From the NCBI GenBank assembly GCA_937859835.1, contig CALMAN010000110.1, forward strand, positions 36,899 to 81,582: DNA of 44,684 bases, given 5' to 3'. Below the pieces are notes generated by a model. That model searched no databases, was not told where the DNA came from, and saw only the letters and a list, made by a program, of their open reading frames with translations. Below, piece after piece: positions 34,213 to 44,193 of the stretch (position 1 is its first letter; the number at the start of each line of letters is the position of its first letter). A program made the translations under genes and the position numbers. The DNA is from an uncultured Acidipila sp. (GTDB lineage: Bacteria > Acidobacteriota > Terriglobia > Terriglobales > Acidobacteriaceae).

Positions 34213-37200
34213 CTAGTCGTCGTCGTCGGTGGTTGGGGCCTTCTTCTTGAAGTCGCTTGCGGGGCGAACCGTTTTCTCGCCAGGGTAGGGGCGCGTGAAG
34301 TTGGTGGATTCGTACCAGTTGAGGTGGTTCACGGTGTCAGGATCTTCAGAGTCGGGGACATGCTGCTTGCCGGCAAACACCTGCGCCTTCTTCTTCATCC
34401 AGCCAGCCCTTAGCGCTTTCACCGCAGGGGTTTCGGCCGCGATGGGCTGCGCCGTAGCGGAAGAACTCGCGACGGAGATTAGGTGAGCCGGAGCCGCAAC
34501 GGTCTGCGCTGTGGCCGCGCTACTTACCACCACCTGGCCCGGACCGGTTTTCAGGTTCGGAGCCGGGATGGGCTGGGCAGGTTTCTGCGTCACACCTTGA
34601 TTGAGCGGGATCTGGTTCGGCACGTGCGTCCAGGGAAGGAAGTTGCTCACGGGCGGATTGTTGACAAAGATCTCGGTCATCGGCGTGGCCGTCAGGTCGA
34701 ACTGGTTCATGGGCTGGAGTCCAAGAATCTGTTCGATCGTGCGGGTGAAGTTGACCTGCGTGTAGAAGGTGCTGTCTTCGGTGACGCCGGCGCCCGTGCC
34801 ATCCGTGTTTACCTGCTGGCGGACATACGGGCTGATGATGTAGCCGGGGCTGCGATGACCATCCACATGGTCGGCGCCGTCCTGTGAGTCATCTTCCTCG
34901 ACAAAAATCGCCGAAGTGGACCAGATGGGGCTGTGGCTGATGGCGTCGACATAGCGGCCAAGAGCAAGGTCGTTATCGGCTTCCATCGCCTGCGCGGTTG
35001 GTGGGCCGCCCGTATGGTCCGAGCTGATCCACATGAACTCGAGCTGCGGCACCGTGCCGCCTGCCACGTCCGTGTTGAAGGTCTGCTGCCAGATGTCAAA
35101 GCGGAACTGGTCAGGGATGCCCAGATCAAACTGCGGGTAGTTCTGGACGGTGTTGTTGATCAGGTTTGGCAGCGGTGAGTGCGAGGCAACGGTGTTGTAG
35201 TTGTAAAGCTGGTTCTCCGCGCCGGACTCGTACGCCAGTGTGTCGTTGTAGAAGTCAATCCACTGGGGCTCGGTGGTGGACCCGGTGGGGGTCTTAAAGG
35301 TGTTGTACTCGATGTACTCGCCGAAGTTCTTGAACGAGACACCCTGCTTCACGGCCACGTCCCACAGGTGACCGACCTTCTGGTAAGCAATCGTGTCGCC
35401 GCCGTTGGAAGGGTAGTCGCGGAGCCAGTCGGGCGACTGGATGTCGTCCGAGTAAGGCGCCATCGCCTGCACGATCCAGTTGTGTCCGTCGGCAGACTGC
35501 CGGCTTGGATCATAAAAGTTGTCGAACAGCGGGAAGCGCTGCACGATGGCGTGTGCGTTCGGTGTCACAGCGCCAAAGGTTGAGTTGTCGCCAAACACAG
35601 CCAGCGACGCTTCGCCGTTGCCCCCGGTCACATCACCGAGAATCTGATCATAGGTGCGGTTCTCACGAATGATGACAAAGATGTGCTTGATCAGGGACGG
35701 AGAGCCGATCTGCGCAGGGATCGCAACCGGTGCGGCGGTCGGGGCGCCTCCGGAAGCTGAGGCGATGTTCTGCTGGAGATCCCAATGGTTGTTGTAGGCC
35801 ACCTGGATGGATGCCGCGCCCAAAGCTCCGGCATCCGCGAGGGGCACGATGCTGACGGTTCCAAGATCCTGGTGCGTATTGAAGCTGCTTACGCCGTGAT
35901 TGTTTCCGTAGGAGTTTTCGGCGGTCTTTGTTGGAGGAGGCGCCACGGCAAAGCCTGTCGTGCCGAGCCCCTTGTCATTGGCGACCAGCAGCGCCGTGTC
36001 TGCCGAGTCCAGCGCGACCGAGCTGGGTGCGTAGCCGGTCGGGATCAGGCCCATGACCGAACCGCCGGTGTTGAGGTTGATCACCGCGACCGCATTGATG
36101 TTGTAGCAGGCGACGTAGGCACGGCTGTTGGCTTGATCAACCGTGATTGAGACCGGTGCCGCGCCGTACGCAGACCCGTTGCTTCCGGGTACAGCGATGG
36201 GCAGCCCGAGGTTGAATGTCTCCACTACCTGATTGGTGCCCGTGTCGATTGCCGAGATGGTGTCGTCGTATGTATTCGCAACCAGGAGGTACTTGCCCCA
36301 GAAGGCCATACCCGTGGGGTGCAAACCAACCGAGATGGTGTCGGTGACTGTGAATGAAGCCAGATCGACCACGGAGACTGTACCGGTGGCCGTAGAGCCG
36401 GTAGGATTGGCGGCCACAACCGGAGTGCCGTTCGAGTAACCCTGGAAGTCACTTGCCGTGGCGACGCGGCCGGCCTCGTTGGAAACGTAAGCCGTTTTGC
36501 CGTCCGCCGAAATCACAACGCTGTTCGGCACGTTGCCGACACGCACCTCCGCGCCCTGGACCGGCGTGGCCGTGGTCAGGTCAATCTTGGTCAGCGTGTC
36601 GTTGTTGTCGAGCACCGCATAGGCAGTCTTGCTGTCGGGTGAAACGGCAATGCCCAGGGGATACGAAGTGGAGGTGCCGTCGGAGGCGATCGAGTACGTC
36701 TGGCCGCATGGAATCTCAGCGCTGCCCGTGGTGCCCGGAGGGCTGTTGGGGAAGCAGGTGACGTTGGTCAGAACGCCTGCAGAGTTCGCATCAAGTGGCA
36801 CGCTGACGTGGGCGTAGTCAGACAACAAGCCCGCGGCGCTTACACTGGCGATCGAAACGAAGCCGCCGCCTGGGCCGTAGTTGCCATCCTGGCTGAACAG
36901 CAGGTACTTGCCATCCGGCGAGTAGGTGATGCCGGTGTTGCTGCCGTCCTTGTCTTTGCCTGCGGCTGGGGAGTACGTCTGCAGCACGGCGCCTGTTTGT
37001 GTGTTGAAGATTGTGACTGCTTGCGGCGCGCCCATCTGCAGCACGGCGGCCGTGTGGTTGCCGGTCGGGTTCAGCGCAAGGGCCTTGGCGCGGGTTGTGG
37101 TGCCGAGATAGACCTGGGTGCCCGCGGGCGTAAGAATCTGGCCATTGCTCGAAACCCAAGGTACGGGCAGATTGGCTGGATAGCCTGGCCCACTTGCTGC

Positions 37201-37356
37201 GTTCTTGTTCTCGCCTACCGTGTAGGTCGGGAACGGAACAGACTGCGCCAGCGCTGCAGAGCTGAGGCCTGCCGCCGTAAGCAGGCCGGCGAGCGGGAGC
37301 AGTCGGTGGACCGCCCACTGATTGCGAAAGAGCACGAGAGACACTTTGCTACACAT
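34213..37356 (-). CDS. Exported YVTN beta-propeller / phosphoesterase fusion protein
   Basis: 1047 residues. A signal peptide ends near GLSSAALAQ. Residues ~60-520 are propeller-like with repeats such as ITYSPDGKYLLFSQDG, GIAVSPDSKTAYAV, SVVISADGKTAYVSNEAG and VALDSADTALLVAND. A phosphoesterase domain (PF04185 type) begins near residue 558 with KHIFVIIRENRTYDQILG and includes NFYDPSRQSADGHNW and FVEEDDSQDGADHVDGHRSPG, with metal-binding Asp and His. Relatives include acid phosphatases and phospholipase C. The C-terminal ~120 residues are Pro/Ala-rich and end TTDDDD. A CusR-like box ~298 bases upstream suggests control by the neighbouring two-component system (inference). Natural substrate unknown. 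Confidence 0.92.
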   Translation of the reverse strand: MCSKVSLVLFRNQWAVHRLLPLAGLLTAAGLSSAALAQSVPFPTYTVGENKNAASGPGYPANLPVPWVSSNGQILTPAGTQVYLGTTTRAKALALNPTGNHTAAVLQMGAPQAVTIFNTQTGAVLQTYSPAAGKDKDGSNTGITYSPDGKYLLFSQDGNYGPGGGFVSIASVSAAGLLSDYAHVSVPLDANSAGVLTNVTCFPNSPPGTTGSAEIPCGQTYSIASDGTSTSYPLGIAVSPDSKTAYAVLDNNDTLTKIDLTTATPVQGAEVRVGNVPNSVVISADGKTAYVSNEAGRVATASDFQGYSNGTPVVAANPTGSTATGTVSVVDLASFTVTDTISVGLHPTGMAFWGKYLLVANTYDDTISAIDTGTNQVVETFNLGLPIAVPGSNGSAYGAAPVSITVDQANSRAYVACYNINAVAVINLNTGGSVMGLIPTGYAPSSVALDSADTALLVANDKGLGTTGFAVAPPPTKTAENSYGNNHGVSSFNTHQDLGTVSIVPLADAGALGAASIQVAYNNHWDLQQNIASASGGAPTAAPVAIPAQIGSPSLIKHIFVIIRENRTYDQILGDVTGGNGEASLAVFGDNSTFGAVTPNAHAIVQRFPLFDNFYDPSRQSADGHNWIVQAMAPYSDDIQSPDWLRDYPSNGGDTIAYQKVGHLWDVAVKQGVSFKNFGEYIEYNTFKTPTGSTTEPQWIDFYNDTLAYESGAENQLYNYNTVASHSPLPNLINNTVQNYPQFDLGIPDQFRFDIWQQTFNTDVAGGTVPQLEFMWISSDHTGGPPTAQAMEADNDLALGRYVDAISHSPIWSTSAIFVEEDDSQDGADHVDGHRSPGYIISPYVRQQVNTDGTGAGVTEDSTFYTQVNFTRTIEQILGLQPMNQFDLTATPMTEIFVNNPPVSNFLPWTHVPNQIPLNQGVTQKPAQPIPAPNLKTGPGQVVVSSAATAQTVAAPAHLISVASSSATAQPIAAETPAVKALRAGWMKKKAQVFAGKQHVPDSEDPDTVNHLNWYESTNFTRPYPGEKTVRPASDFKKKAPTTDDDD

Positions 37357-37826
37357 CGATCATCACCCCACGGTTTTTTGACACAACGTAAGCTACGTTT
37401 GCCGACCGGTTTCTACGGAAAAGAGAAGTTTGAACTTCGGCTTGCGCCAGAAGAAAGAAGCAGATAGAAGCGGCTGGCGCGGCTGGCTGCCGGCTACCGG
37501 GTTGCGGGCGGAGCGAGGGAAGCTCGCATCGCCACCTGTACTGCCGAGGCCCGGGTATGGGCGCACATCCTGGGGAACATGGAGGCCGGATGGACAGCAC
37601 ACCCCCACGAGCAAAGTATTGCAGGCGGTCGCTGACGGGCTTGTGACAGCTCCATGACATCTTTGTAATGTTCGCGAGGGACAGGGTTCTTGCTCGACGT
37701 GAAAGCTCGGCGGCGCTGCGTGCGGTGCGCACACTCCATCCGCGCCGGTTTCTTCCCGCTCTGCATCCATGGCGAGCAGAGGATGCAAGCCTGAACCAGC
37801 CAGGACCATGCTTTCGAACGACAGGT
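37357..37826. other. Intergenic region between kinase end and phosphoesterase start
   Basis: 470 bases with no supported gene; the listed minus frames here are low-complexity Arg/Pro/Ser shadows. The notable content is the 16-base imperfect palindrome at 37654-37669. The phosphoesterase promoter should lie here. Confidence 0.55.
37654..37669. promoter_or_regulatory. Candidate CusR-like response-regulator box, phosphoesterase side
   Basis: Read on the minus strand the site is ATTACAAAGATGTCAT, a near-palindrome of the same length and spacing as ATTACAAGTTTGTAAT upstream of the receptor. The left half is identical; the right half, TGTCAT, equals the E. coli CusR half-site. It lies ~298 bases before the phosphoesterase ATG. 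Confidence 0.5.
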
Positions 37827-39290
37827 TCAGTAGCAGGCTGCCCTCGCATTTGTGGAAGGCACGCGCAGCGTAACCCGGGTTCCGGTTCCGGGCTCGCTCG
37901 TGATCTCGACGCTTCCGCCGTGCAGTTGCATGATGCCTTGAACGATCGCGAGTCCCAGACCAGTGCCCCCTGAGGCCTTGGACCGGGACGGATCGACACG
38001 GAAGAATCGATCGAAAACTCGCGGGAGCGCGTCGGGCGGTATCCCGACTCCTGTATCGGTCACTTCGATAAAAACATCCGCAGCTTCGGCATGGGTGGCC
38101 ATGGCCACCCTGCCACCCTCAAGGGTATGCACGACTGCGTTGGACACCAGGTTGCCGACTGCCCGCTGGATCAGTGTCCGGTCCAGTTCCGCAATCACTG
38201 GCTCACTTACCCCGGTGCTCGTGAGCACAACTCCAGCGTCTGCAGCAGACGCGTCGTAGTATTCCCGGACTCCTTCCAGTAACTGAGAAACATCGACCTG
38301 CTCCAACCGTAAGTGGGTGAGCGGGCTTTCCGTCCGGGCCAGAAACAGGAGGTTGCCGATGAGATCCGAAAGGCGCACAGCTTCCTCCAGGGAGGATTCG
38401 AGCGCGTCCCGGTATTCATCGATGGTTCGGGCGCGAGCCAGCGCTACTTCGGCTTCGCCACGGATGTTGTTGACCGGGGTTCGTAAGTCATGGGCGATGT
38501 CGGCAGAAAAGCGAGAGATCCTTTCGAAAGAATCTTCAAGACCGTCCAGCATCTTGTTGAAGGTCAGCGCCAGAGACGCTAACTCGTACGGGTATCCTGC
38601 GGTGACGATCCGTTCACTCAGGTGACTCGACGTAATGCGGCGTGCCGTTTCCGCGATCTCCTCCACGGGCCGGATACCTTGCCGGGCAATCTGGTAACCA
38701 ATGAGTGGAAAAAGCACGAGCATGCCCGCCGAGGCAACCCAGAACCACAGCCTGAAGCGTGCCAGCAACTCCTCTTTTCTTGATACGTCCACTGCAACCT
38801 GGAGCGTGAGAAAGCGGTTCTGGGACTCACCGATCTGCGCTTTTGCGGTCATCACGCGGAACGCCTGTCCACTTCTTCCTGTCATCGGGAAAGCAAGTCC
38901 ATGCTTCGCAGCCGAAAGAGGCGCGATCCGTGCGAGGTCCAGTTCCTTCGACATCCCGGGAGTCATGAGCACGGGTTTGCCTTGTTGATCGAGAAGGCAG
39001 ATGTAGAACTGCTCGTACCGCCTGGCAGCAGACTCGAGGACGACTTCTTCGTGAAGACCGTCCGCGTCCCCAGGGCGTTCGCCGAGCATGGTACGCAGGA
39101 CGTTGACTTTGTCCTTGAGAAACAGTTCCGTGCTCTTGTTGAGCTCCGAAACCAGCATCAGGTAGAGGCTGAGAGTGACCAGGAAGACCAAAAGAAGTCC
39201 GGCAGAAGCGTAGGCCGCCGTCAGCCGAAAAGCCAGCGTGCGCCACAGGCGAGAAAAGCTTCCTCCGAAGCTAGTCGGCTTCCAGAACAT
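37827..39290 (-). CDS. Sensor histidine kinase, CusS-like (heavy-metal sensor type)
   Basis: 487 residues. One membrane helix near 22-45 ([24 protein letters not shown]), a periplasmic loop of about 130 residues, and a second helix near 185-205 ([19 protein letters not shown]). A HAMP linker ([19 protein letters not shown]) follows, then the phosphoacceptor His near 266 in [16 protein letters not shown]. The ATPase domain has N box [10 protein letters not shown]1 [10 protein letters not shown] box RFFRVDPS and G2 [10 protein letters not shown]. This layout is that of the heavy-metal sensor kinase family. The ATG overlaps the regulator gene by 20 bases. Whether it senses copper cannot be told; no metal-efflux genes are nearby. 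Confidence 0.93.
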   Translation of the reverse strand: MFWKPTSFGGSFSRLWRTLAFRLTAAYASAGLLLVFLVTLSLYLMLVSELNKSTELFLKDKVNVLRTMLGERPGDADGLHEEVVLESAARRYEQFYICLLDQQGKPVLMTPGMSKELDLARIAPLSAAKHGLAFPMTGRSGQAFRVMTAKAQIGESQNRFLTLQVAVDVSRKEELLARFRLWFWVASAGMLVLFPLIGYQIARQGIRPVEEIAETARRITSSHLSERIVTAGYPYELASLALTFNKMLDGLEDSFERISRFSADIAHDLRTPVNNIRGEAEVALARARTIDEYRDALESSLEEAVRLSDLIGNLLFLARTESPLTHLRLEQVDVSQLLEGVREYYDASAADAGVVLTSTGVSEPVIAELDRTLIQRAVGNLVSNAVVHTLEGGRVAMATHAEAADVFIEVTDTGVGIPPDALPRVFDRFFRVDPSRSKASGGTGLGLAIVQGIMQLHGGSVEITSEPGTGTRVTLRVPSTNARAACY

Positions 39291-39942
39291 AGCCGGAACC
39301 GCGAACCGTATGAATGAGCTTCACCGCGAATGGATCATCCATTTTGCTGCGCAGTCTCCTGACACTGACATCCACGACGTTCGTTTCACTGTCGAAGTTC
39401 ATGTCCCATACCGCTTCGGCAATGACCGTGCGCGAAAGCACTTCGCCCGCGCGCCGCACCAGCAGCGACAACAGGAGGAACTCTTTCGCCGTGAGATCCA
39501 GCCGCTGGCCGCTGCGAGTGGCACGGTGACGGAGAAGATCGATCTCAAGGTCAGCCATGCGAATCACGTCCTGCGGGCGAGTCGGGGTTCTGCGCAGTCT
39601 CGATCGCACGCGCGCCAGCAGCTCTGAAAAAGCAAACGGCTTCACAAGGTAGTCGTCCGCGCCGAGCTCGAAACCTCGAACCCGCTCGTGTATGGTGTCT
39701 CGCGCAGTCAGGAAAAGAACCTGGGTGTTTTTGCCGGCCTGCCGTAAGCCTGTCAGTACCTGCCAACCATCGAGGCTGGGCAGCATGATGTCGAGGATAA
39801 GAAGGTCGAAGTCCAGATTCTTGGCTAGCTCCAGCCCGTCCTGGCCGTCCGAAGCCACGTCGACGACGAACCCCGCTTCGCTGAGCCCTTTTTTGAGGAA
39901 CTTGGCTGTCTTCGCTTCGTCCTCAATGACCAGCAGTTTCAT
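39271..39942 (-). CDS. OmpR-family response regulator, CusR-like
   Basis: 223 residues from ATG 39942, with AGGTGG upstream; the track start at 40119 is too long. The receiver domain starts [20 protein letters not shown], has the phosphoacceptor Asp near 51 ([13 protein letters not shown]), Thr in FLTARD and Lys in [10 protein letters not shown]. The winged-helix DNA-binding domain includes [20 protein letters not shown] and [15 protein letters not shown], very close to the same stretch of E. coli CusR. It is transcribed with the kinase (overlapping genes) and diverges from a receptor gene. A perfect palindrome with CusR-box geometry in that gap is the natural target (inference). Confidence 0.95.
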   Translation of the reverse strand: MKLLVIEDEAKTAKFLKKGLSEAGFVVDVASDGQDGLELAKNLDFDLLILDIMLPSLDGWQVLTGLRQAGKNTQVLFLTARDTIHERVRGFELGADDYLVKPFAFSELLARVRSRLRRTPTRPQDVIRMADLEIDLLRHRATRSGQRLDLTAKEFLLLSLLVRRAGEVLSRTVIAEAVWDMNFDSETNVVDVSVRRLRSKMDDPFAVKLIHTVRGSGYVLEAD

Positions 39943-40368
39943 AGCGGTCCACCTGCTCCTGGCCCCGACCGGCGGGAACAATCCCGGGCGCCTTCTCCAC
40001 ATTTCCACGCGCGCAAGCTCATGGAATACCTGCTGTTTGTGAATGGAGCAACAGGCGAATGTCAACGAGAGATGAAAAGGAAGCTCCTCAAAAACAGGTG
40101 CTCTTTGCCCTGGACGCAAGCAAGGCGCGACCCATGCGCGGCGGCACGGCGCGGGGACTCAGGTTGAAATCCATCGTGCATTCACAGTCCCGTTGGGAAC
40201 CTGTAACAAACGCAGGCTAGAAGAGTGCGTAGATTACAAGTTTGTAATCCTGCACAGCAGGCTCAAAAAGATCGCGGATGGCCGCAGACTCGTCCAAAGC
40301 TTCCTCCAGCGTTCCGGTTTCATCCCGCTTCACTCGTCACCGCCAGCAGTTTTGCTTTTGAGGCCAAC
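39943..40368. other. Divergent control region (response regulator / receptor)
   Basis: 426 bases between the regulator and receptor genes. It contains the 18-base palindrome at 40232-40249 and, immediately after it, a CCTGC-ACA-GCAGG inverted repeat (40249-40261). The frame listed from 40225 is only an upstream extension of the receptor ORF. No convincing -10 hexamer was assigned. Confidence 0.6.
40232..40249. promoter_or_regulatory. Perfect palindrome, candidate CusR-like operator
   Basis: GATTACAA-GT-TTGTAATC is a perfect 18-base palindrome (8-base arms). E. coli CusR boxes have the form ATGACAA-NN-TTGTCAT; this site has the same spacing and differs by one symmetric base per arm. It lies about 120 bases before the receptor ATG and 290 before the regulator ATG. 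Confidence 0.7.
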
Positions 40369-43300
40369 ATGCAAACGTTTCGCTCGACCTTCTCCCCATC
40401 TGTCCTCATCGTTGCCGCAGTTCTTCCAATCTCGTGTGCAAGCCGCGGCATCGCGCAGGTGGATCGCAGCGCCCTGACCGGCACGGTTACCGATCCATCG
40501 GGGAAGCTGCTGGGGCGAGCGCACGTCACTGCCATCGAGAACTCGACCCAGCTGCGCCGGCAGGGGATGTCCGACGCGGATGGGCGATATGAGATTGCCG
40601 AGCTTCCGGTAGGAAGCTACACCGTCACCTTTGATTCTGCAGGCTTTCAAACCTTGACGTTCGCCGATGTGGAACAGGTGGTGGGCAGGACGCGCACCCT
40701 GGATGCAAGGCTGCAAGTTGCAGGCGGCGAGGAGCACGTTGAAGTCTCGGCCAGCTCGGAGCTGCTGGACCGCGACACCAGCGCGATCACGGGACTGATT
40801 GAAAGAAAGCAGGCCGACGAACTGCCGCTCAATGGCCGCGACTGGTCGGAGCTGACGGCACAGATCCCCGGCGCCATCGACACCGGAGGCAGCAACCAGC
40901 GCTCGGTCCGCTTCGCAGGAAGAGGTTTGGACGACAGCAACTTCACCTATGACGGCGTCGACGAGACCAGTGTTGTGAATCAAACACAGCGCCCCTGGGT
41001 ACGGCTTTCCATTCCACTCGATGCCATAGCAGAGTTCCGCGTCGATACGCTGCTGGCAAGCGCGGAAGAAGGGTCTACTGGCGGCGCGCAGCTAGCGGTT
41101 GTTTCGCCTGCGGGGACAAACCAGTTCCACGGACGCCTTTTTGAATTTCTGCGCAACAACTACTTCGACGCGCCCGAGCCCAGCTGGGCTTCGGGCGGCG
41201 AAGCGCAGCAGCCCCTTCGCTTGAACCAGTTCGGCGGGTCGCTTGGTGGACCCATCGTGCGCGATAGGACCTTCTTTTTTCTCTCCTCTGAAGCCTACCG
41301 CCAGACCTGGGGCTATCCGGTGAGCGGCGACGTACCCAGCGCGGCGTTCCGGGCAACGATTTCGCCTTCAAACCCGGCGTACGCGATCGTCAATACGTAT
41401 CCGACAGCCGGTCCAAAAGCGATCGCCGCGCCAACCAGCAATCCAGACATCGACCTGCTGACCTGCGCCTGCACGCAGGTGGTCAACGAGAACGCGGCGA
41501 TGCTGCGGCTTGACCACCACTTTTCCTCGAGCACGACCGCCTTTCTGCGCTTCAACTACGATCGCTCCGTGGACACACAGCCGGCTTCGACGAGCGCGAC
41601 AAACGTGGAGCAGCGGGTGAGCACGCCGACCAACGGCGCAGTCGAGTTGCTCCACATCTTCAGTGCCAGCTTGACCAACGAGGCCGAGTTTGGCTTTAAC
41701 CGCTCCACCGACAATACGTACTATTCGAGCGGTACCGGGCTGCCCTACCAGATCGCCATCTCCCAGGGCGTGGGGCCGGGTTTTGGCGACCTGAATTACG
41801 ACTACAACACCATCTACGTCGGCAATACGTTTGCGGGAATCGACAACCTGACCTGGCTCCGCGGGCGGCACACCCTGAAGCTCGGAGGAGAAGTCCGTCA
41901 CATCCAGTTGAACCAGCACTACGGCGAGCATGGAACTATCACCTTTGCCTCTCTGGCAGCGCTTGCAGCCGGCAAGGTGGCCAAGGCAAACCTGACCGGG
42001 GCGTTGCCGGTCAATGACCTGCGCAAGAACTTGTACATGGAGTACGCGCAGGACGAGTACAAGGCGCTCCCCAACCTCACCCTGAACCTTGGCGTGCGGT
42101 ACACGATCTTTGGGCTCTTCAATGAGTCGCACGGAAAAGCGAATCCGTTTGACTTCGCCACCTGTGGACCGCAGGGCTTCTGCGGTGTAGGCGCCGGCTT
42201 TGGCCAGCAGAACTACGGCGACATTGATCCGCGTGTGGGGCTGTCCTGGTCACCTGCGCAGGACCCAAGGACGGTGGTGCGCGCCGGCTTCGGCATGTAC
42301 CACGAAGACGGTCAACTCGACGATCAAAACTTGCCCGCCAAGAACGAGGTTCCCTCCTACTCTGCGACGAACACGACCTACCCGGTCAGCTTTGCCGGCA
42401 CCGGCAAGCTTTCGCCAAACGCCGAGCAGCGAGACCGCAAGGACAGCTACACCGAGCAGTGGGACCTTTCTGTGCAGAAGGAGTTGCCTGGCAACTTCGT
42501 CGGTACGGTCTCCTACCTGGGGAGCCACGGCGTGCATCTGCTTGAAACCAACGTCGTCAATCTTCTCGACCCTGCTACCGGAGTCGCGCAGTTTCCAGCC
42601 TTTGCTCCTGCCATCGGCTGGCGCGGTTCAGTCGGCGCGAGTTCGTATAACGGTGTCGTGGTGTCGATGCGACGGCCGTTTGCGCATGGGCTCCTGGTCG
42701 CGGCAAATTACGCGTACACGCACGAGATTGACAATGGTTCCAACGGCAGCGGCGACGGCGACGAGACCTCGCCGCAGAACCCCCTGTGCCAATCCTGCGA
42801 GTGGGCCAGCGGCACCTGGGACGCCAGCCAGGTCGTCAACGGCAATGCAGTTTGGGAGCTCCCCTTCGGCCATGGCAGGCAGATGCTGAACCAGCCCGGC
42901 GTGGTCAGCGCCATCGCGGGCAACTGGCAGCTGACTACTTCGGCGCTGGCGCGCACCGGATTTCCCGTAAACGTCGTCCTGCCGAGCAGCGTTCTCTCGC
43001 CCTATGGAAACTCCGGCACGCTGCGGCCTAACCTGGTCCCGGGCGTTCCTTTGACCCCGCCCGGAGGAAGAACGATTGCACAGTGGATCAACCCTGCTGC
43101 CTTCGCGCTTCCCGCGGCGGGAACCTTCGGCAACGCGCCACGCGATCTTTTCGCCGGGCCAGGCACCTGGCAGGTCGATACCGGTGTCGCCAAGACCTTC
43201 CCCCTCGGAGAAAGCACGCGCGTCGAGGTTCGCTCCGAGTTTTACAACGTCTTCAATCACCCGCAGCTCGGGCCGCCAAATGCTACCTGTACTGTTTCTT

Positions 43301-43443
43301 CGGCGTCGCCAACAGGCTGCGCAAGCGGCTTCGGCAGCATCACCACGACGGTGAACTTGAACACAGCCATCGTGAACCCGATCACCCCCGTGGGTTCGGG
43401 AACTCCGCGGGAGATCCAGTTCGCCCTGCGCTTCGAGTTCTGA
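40369..43443 (+). CDS. TonB-dependent receptor, Oar-like, next to two-component system
   Basis: 1024 residues from ATG 40369 (GAGG upstream); the track start at 40225 would run through the operator. The signal peptide ends near SCASRGIAQ. The regulatory-like domain (SALTGTVTDPSGKLLGRAHV) spans ~35-115. Plug signs include DELPLNGRDWSELTAQIPG and GGAQLAVVSPAGTNQFHGRLFEF. The barrel ends IQFALRFEF with terminal Phe. It is divergent from the CusR-like regulator, with a predicted operator between, so it is probably induced by the signal the kinase senses (inference). Ligand unknown; a metal complex is one option, a large organic compound another. Confidence 0.93.
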   Translation: MQTFRSTFSPSVLIVAAVLPISCASRGIAQVDRSALTGTVTDPSGKLLGRAHVTAIENSTQLRRQGMSDADGRYEIAELPVGSYTVTFDSAGFQTLTFADVEQVVGRTRTLDARLQVAGGEEHVEVSASSELLDRDTSAITGLIERKQADELPLNGRDWSELTAQIPGAIDTGGSNQRSVRFAGRGLDDSNFTYDGVDETSVVNQTQRPWVRLSIPLDAIAEFRVDTLLASAEEGSTGGAQLAVVSPAGTNQFHGRLFEFLRNNYFDAPEPSWASGGEAQQPLRLNQFGGSLGGPIVRDRTFFFLSSEAYRQTWGYPVSGDVPSAAFRATISPSNPAYAIVNTYPTAGPKAIAAPTSNPDIDLLTCACTQVVNENAAMLRLDHHFSSSTTAFLRFNYDRSVDTQPASTSATNVEQRVSTPTNGAVELLHIFSASLTNEAEFGFNRSTDNTYYSSGTGLPYQIAISQGVGPGFGDLNYDYNTIYVGNTFAGIDNLTWLRGRHTLKLGGEVRHIQLNQHYGEHGTITFASLAALAAGKVAKANLTGALPVNDLRKNLYMEYAQDEYKALPNLTLNLGVRYTIFGLFNESHGKANPFDFATCGPQGFCGVGAGFGQQNYGDIDPRVGLSWSPAQDPRTVVRAGFGMYHEDGQLDDQNLPAKNEVPSYSATNTTYPVSFAGTGKLSPNAEQRDRKDSYTEQWDLSVQKELPGNFVGTVSYLGSHGVHLLETNVVNLLDPATGVAQFPAFAPAIGWRGSVGASSYNGVVVSMRRPFAHGLLVAANYAYTHEIDNGSNGSGDGDETSPQNPLCQSCEWASGTWDASQVVNGNAVWELPFGHGRQMLNQPGVVSAIAGNWQLTTSALARTGFPVNVVLPSSVLSPYGNSGTLRPNLVPGVPLTPPGGRTIAQWINPAAFALPAAGTFGNAPRDLFAGPGTWQVDTGVAKTFPLGESTRVEVRSEFYNVFNHPQLGPPNATCTVSSASPTGCASGFGSITTTVNLNTAIVNPITPVGSGTPREIQFALRFEF

Positions 43444-43525
43444 CCGGAGCCAGATGTGCTGCAGGGAAACGCTGTGGGCAGGCTTCTGGAGGGGGTAGCA
43501 GCTTAACAGGCAGGAAGGTAGCCAG

Positions 43526-44095
43526 CTAACTCGTGTAATCCAGAAACAGCACGAGTACGCCGAAGGCTGCAATCATTCCTGCTGAAAGGGTTGCCAGTGT
43601 TCCAGTTCTGCCCGCCTGGGCGGAGACTTCCACTGCGGCGCGCCAGTACAGGGCTGCGCCTGCCAGCACGAGAACGAGTTCCACACATGCGGCCGCTCTT
43701 GGAAAGTTCCAAAGACCCAGTCCGAGGCATGGGAGGTTGCCGAAGTTTCCCGGGAGTACCGGCATATCTGGGCGGTGGACCACAAGATCAAGCACCCAGT
43801 GAGACGCGCTGACCAGCGCGATGACCAGCGCGCCTCTTCTGCCTAGCCTAGGCAGAAAGATCGCACCCAGAGCCGCGGAGAGCGCCAACATCCCGACGAT
43901 CGAGTGCGTGTAGTCCGCATGGATGATCAAGCCGCCATATCCCTCGCGAACTGTCTGCACCGACTCGCGATGCGCAACAAACAGCGGCGTGAAGACGATG
44001 TCCAGCCACACGGTCGCCAGCATCAACGCCCAAAGGGGCGTGGACTTCTCACGAGACTTAACAAGTGCGGCGAAGCCAAAGTGGCCAGCGATCAC
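43526..44095 (-). CDS. Integral membrane protein, YdjM-like (metal-dependent hydrolase-type) family, uncertain
   Basis: 189 residues with about five hydrophobic helices. Several His/Asp sit at helix edges: MIAGHFGFAALV, HADYTHSIVGML and SASHWVLDLVVHRPDMP. This pattern recalls YdjM/DUF457-type membrane proteins, some annotated as metal-dependent hydrolases; that link is tentative. The GTG at 44095 overlaps the TGA of a 33-residue ORF as GTGA, so translation is probably coupled. It is convergent with the receptor gene and 82 bases from it. Function unknown. Confidence 0.75.
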   Translation of the reverse strand: MIAGHFGFAALVKSREKSTPLWALMLATVWLDIVFTPLFVAHRESVQTVREGYGGLIIHADYTHSIVGMLALSAALGAIFLPRLGRRGALVIALVSASHWVLDLVVHRPDMPVLPGNFGNLPCLGLGLWNFPRAAACVELVLVLAGAALYWRAAVEVSAQAGRTGTLATLSAGMIAAFGVLVLFLDYTS

Positions 44096-44193
44096 CTGGT
44101 GACTCTCCGGTGCTTCGCAACCGGCCAGGGAAGGCGACGGTCGACCAGCCCCACAACGCCAACGAAGAGAATGACTCCGGCGATAAAACCCAT
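44092..44193 (-). CDS. 33-residue single-helix membrane peptide, coupled to next gene
   Basis: Too short for the ORF track. On the minus strand ATG 44193 is preceded by AAGGAG at ideal distance and encodes MGFIAGVILFVGVVGLVDRR followed by a short basic tail. The first 17 residues form one hydrophobic helix; the tail (LPWPVAKHRRVTR) should face the cytoplasm. Its TGA overlaps the GTG of the membrane-protein gene as GTGA. It could be a small subunit of that membrane protein or a leader peptide whose translation sets expression of the next gene. The strong RBS and the overlap are what support it. Confidence 0.6.
   Translation of the reverse strand: MGFIAGVILFVGVVGLVDRRLPWPVAKHRRVTR

Noticed and set aside
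37349-37999. Minus-strand frames between the kinase and phosphoesterase genes
   Set aside because: Low-complexity Arg/Pro/Ser content and overlap with the kinase 3' end; better explained as a control region.
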